From Treponema sp. (lineage in GTDB: Bacteria; Spirochaetota; Spirochaetia; Treponematales; Breznakiellaceae): a DNA stretch of 32,273 nucleotides. Position 1 is the stretch's first letter. Each line of letters starts with the position of its first letter. The stretch is taken from the NCBI GenBank assembly GCA_031282065.1, contig JAITEL010000006.1:1-32273 (forward strand). Reading direction: 5' to 3'. Below, piece after piece: positions 31,953-32,273 of the stretch. Below the pieces are notes generated by a model, which was not told the origin of the DNA, made no database searches, and saw only the letters and a list, made by a program, of their open reading frames with translations. Made by a program: the position numbers and the translations under genes.

Positions 31953-31990
31953 AAGACCCTGCGCCCTGGTGCGGGTCTTTTCCTGTTTCC
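31953..31990 (+). terminator. Rho-independent terminator after the beta-propeller gene
   Basis: AAGACCC (31953-31959) pairs with GGGTCTT (31973-31979) and is followed by TTTCCTGTTT. It closes the operon 28999-31888. Confidence 0.62.
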
Positions 31991-32060
31991 TCATGGTGTA
32001 ACCATGAGATAGCTCAGGGCAGGGGAGTTTACGTTTTTCATTCCTTATAAATAAGGAATG
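31991..32060. other. Two perfect inverted repeats downstream of the terminator
   Basis: TCATGGT/ACCATGA (31991-32007) has a 3-base loop. CATTCCTTAT/ATAAGGAATG (32039-32060) has a 2-base loop and is nearly a 22-bp palindrome. Neither has a clear T-run on either strand. They may be protein-binding sites or hairpins of an unrecognised RNA. The rest of 31889-32091 shows no gene. Confidence 0.6.
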
Positions 32061-32091
32061 AGCTTTCCCGAGGCGGCAAGGCTCTCTATCC

Positions 32092-32273
32092 GTAAAGCGT
32101 CCGTTTTCCCACTCGTAAAGCGCCCGTTTTCCCACTCGTAAAGCGCCCGTTTTCCCACCCGTAAAGCGCCCGTTTTCCCACCCGTAAAGCGCCCGTTTTC
32201 CCACCCCTAAAGCGCCCGGTTTCCCACCCGAAAAACGGCCGGTTTACCCCCCCGAAATCGCCCGGTTTAGCGC
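32092..32273. repeat. 23-bp tandem array 5 (GTAAAGCG units), cut by the window end
   Basis: Units start at 32092, 32115, 32138, 32161, 32184, 32207 and 32230, exactly 23 bp apart, then at about 32254 in decayed form. The core is GTAAAGCGCCCGTTTTCCCA. Unlike arrays 1-4, no clean 6-bp dyad is visible. Units decay towards the right edge and the array may continue outside the window. Confidence 0.9.

Overview
The window looks like a chromosomal segment of a treponeme-type spirochaete, probably of the termite- or insect-gut Treponema group. The main evidence is the gene order rpsB-tsf-frr-uppS-cdsA with no pyrH between tsf and frr, as I recall it from treponemes. NusG-domain-II/Gx-transporter genes, a PcnB-type polymerase and abundant intergenic repeats fit the same picture. 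The assignment is inference from content. No rRNA, tRNA or CRISPR array was recognised.

Layout. 1-1000 is non-coding and filled by an approximately 130-bp-period array of inverted-repeat elements; one more copy lies at 4843-4960. 1208-1972 encodes an HU-like/DUF4469 DNA-binding protein. 2279-3817 is a tight three-gene membrane operon (NusG domain II protein, Gx transporter, EcfT-like protein), facing an M15 peptidase on the minus strand (4821-3844). 5175-7649 is a fused aspartokinase/homoserine dehydrogenase (thrA).

7967-16446 is the most interesting block: three operons, each opened by a TTGACA promoter and a structured leader. Operon A is FmdE-family protein, binding lipoprotein, BtuC/FecCD permease and ATPase. 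Operon B is a SAM methyltransferase plus a four-cluster ferredoxin. Operon C is a second permease, ATPase and binding lipoprotein. The leaders share hairpins closed over ATGAA or ACGAA loops and a terminal GGAG-ATGAA-CTC element. The 3' arm of that element is complementary to the downstream Shine-Dalgarno sequence. I read this as one riboswitch-like regulon for uptake and handling of a metal or metal cofactor, with molybdenum/tungsten as the favoured but unproven ligand. A broken ABC ATPase fragment lies between operons A and B.

16842-18128 is a lone hisD. On the minus strand follow cdsA, uppS, frr, tsf and rpsB (transcribed from rpsB), maf and an MgtC-family gene. 24321-26550 carries a P-loop/Asp23-like fusion protein and an exported TPR protein with a degenerate peptidase-MA-like region. 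PcnB and an alpha/beta hydrolase are on the minus strand. An RNA uracil-5 methyltransferase and an exported beta-propeller/HEAT protein follow on the plus strand.

A second theme runs through the whole window. Five intergenic tandem arrays have unrelated or diverged sequences but the same 23-bp period (1973-2087, 7786-7946, 18342-18433, 23295-23432, 32092-32273). In four of them the unit is a small dyad with arms of about 6 bp. Two begin exactly at a gene's stop codon. All coordinates were read by eye from the sequence; no alignment, folding or database search was run.
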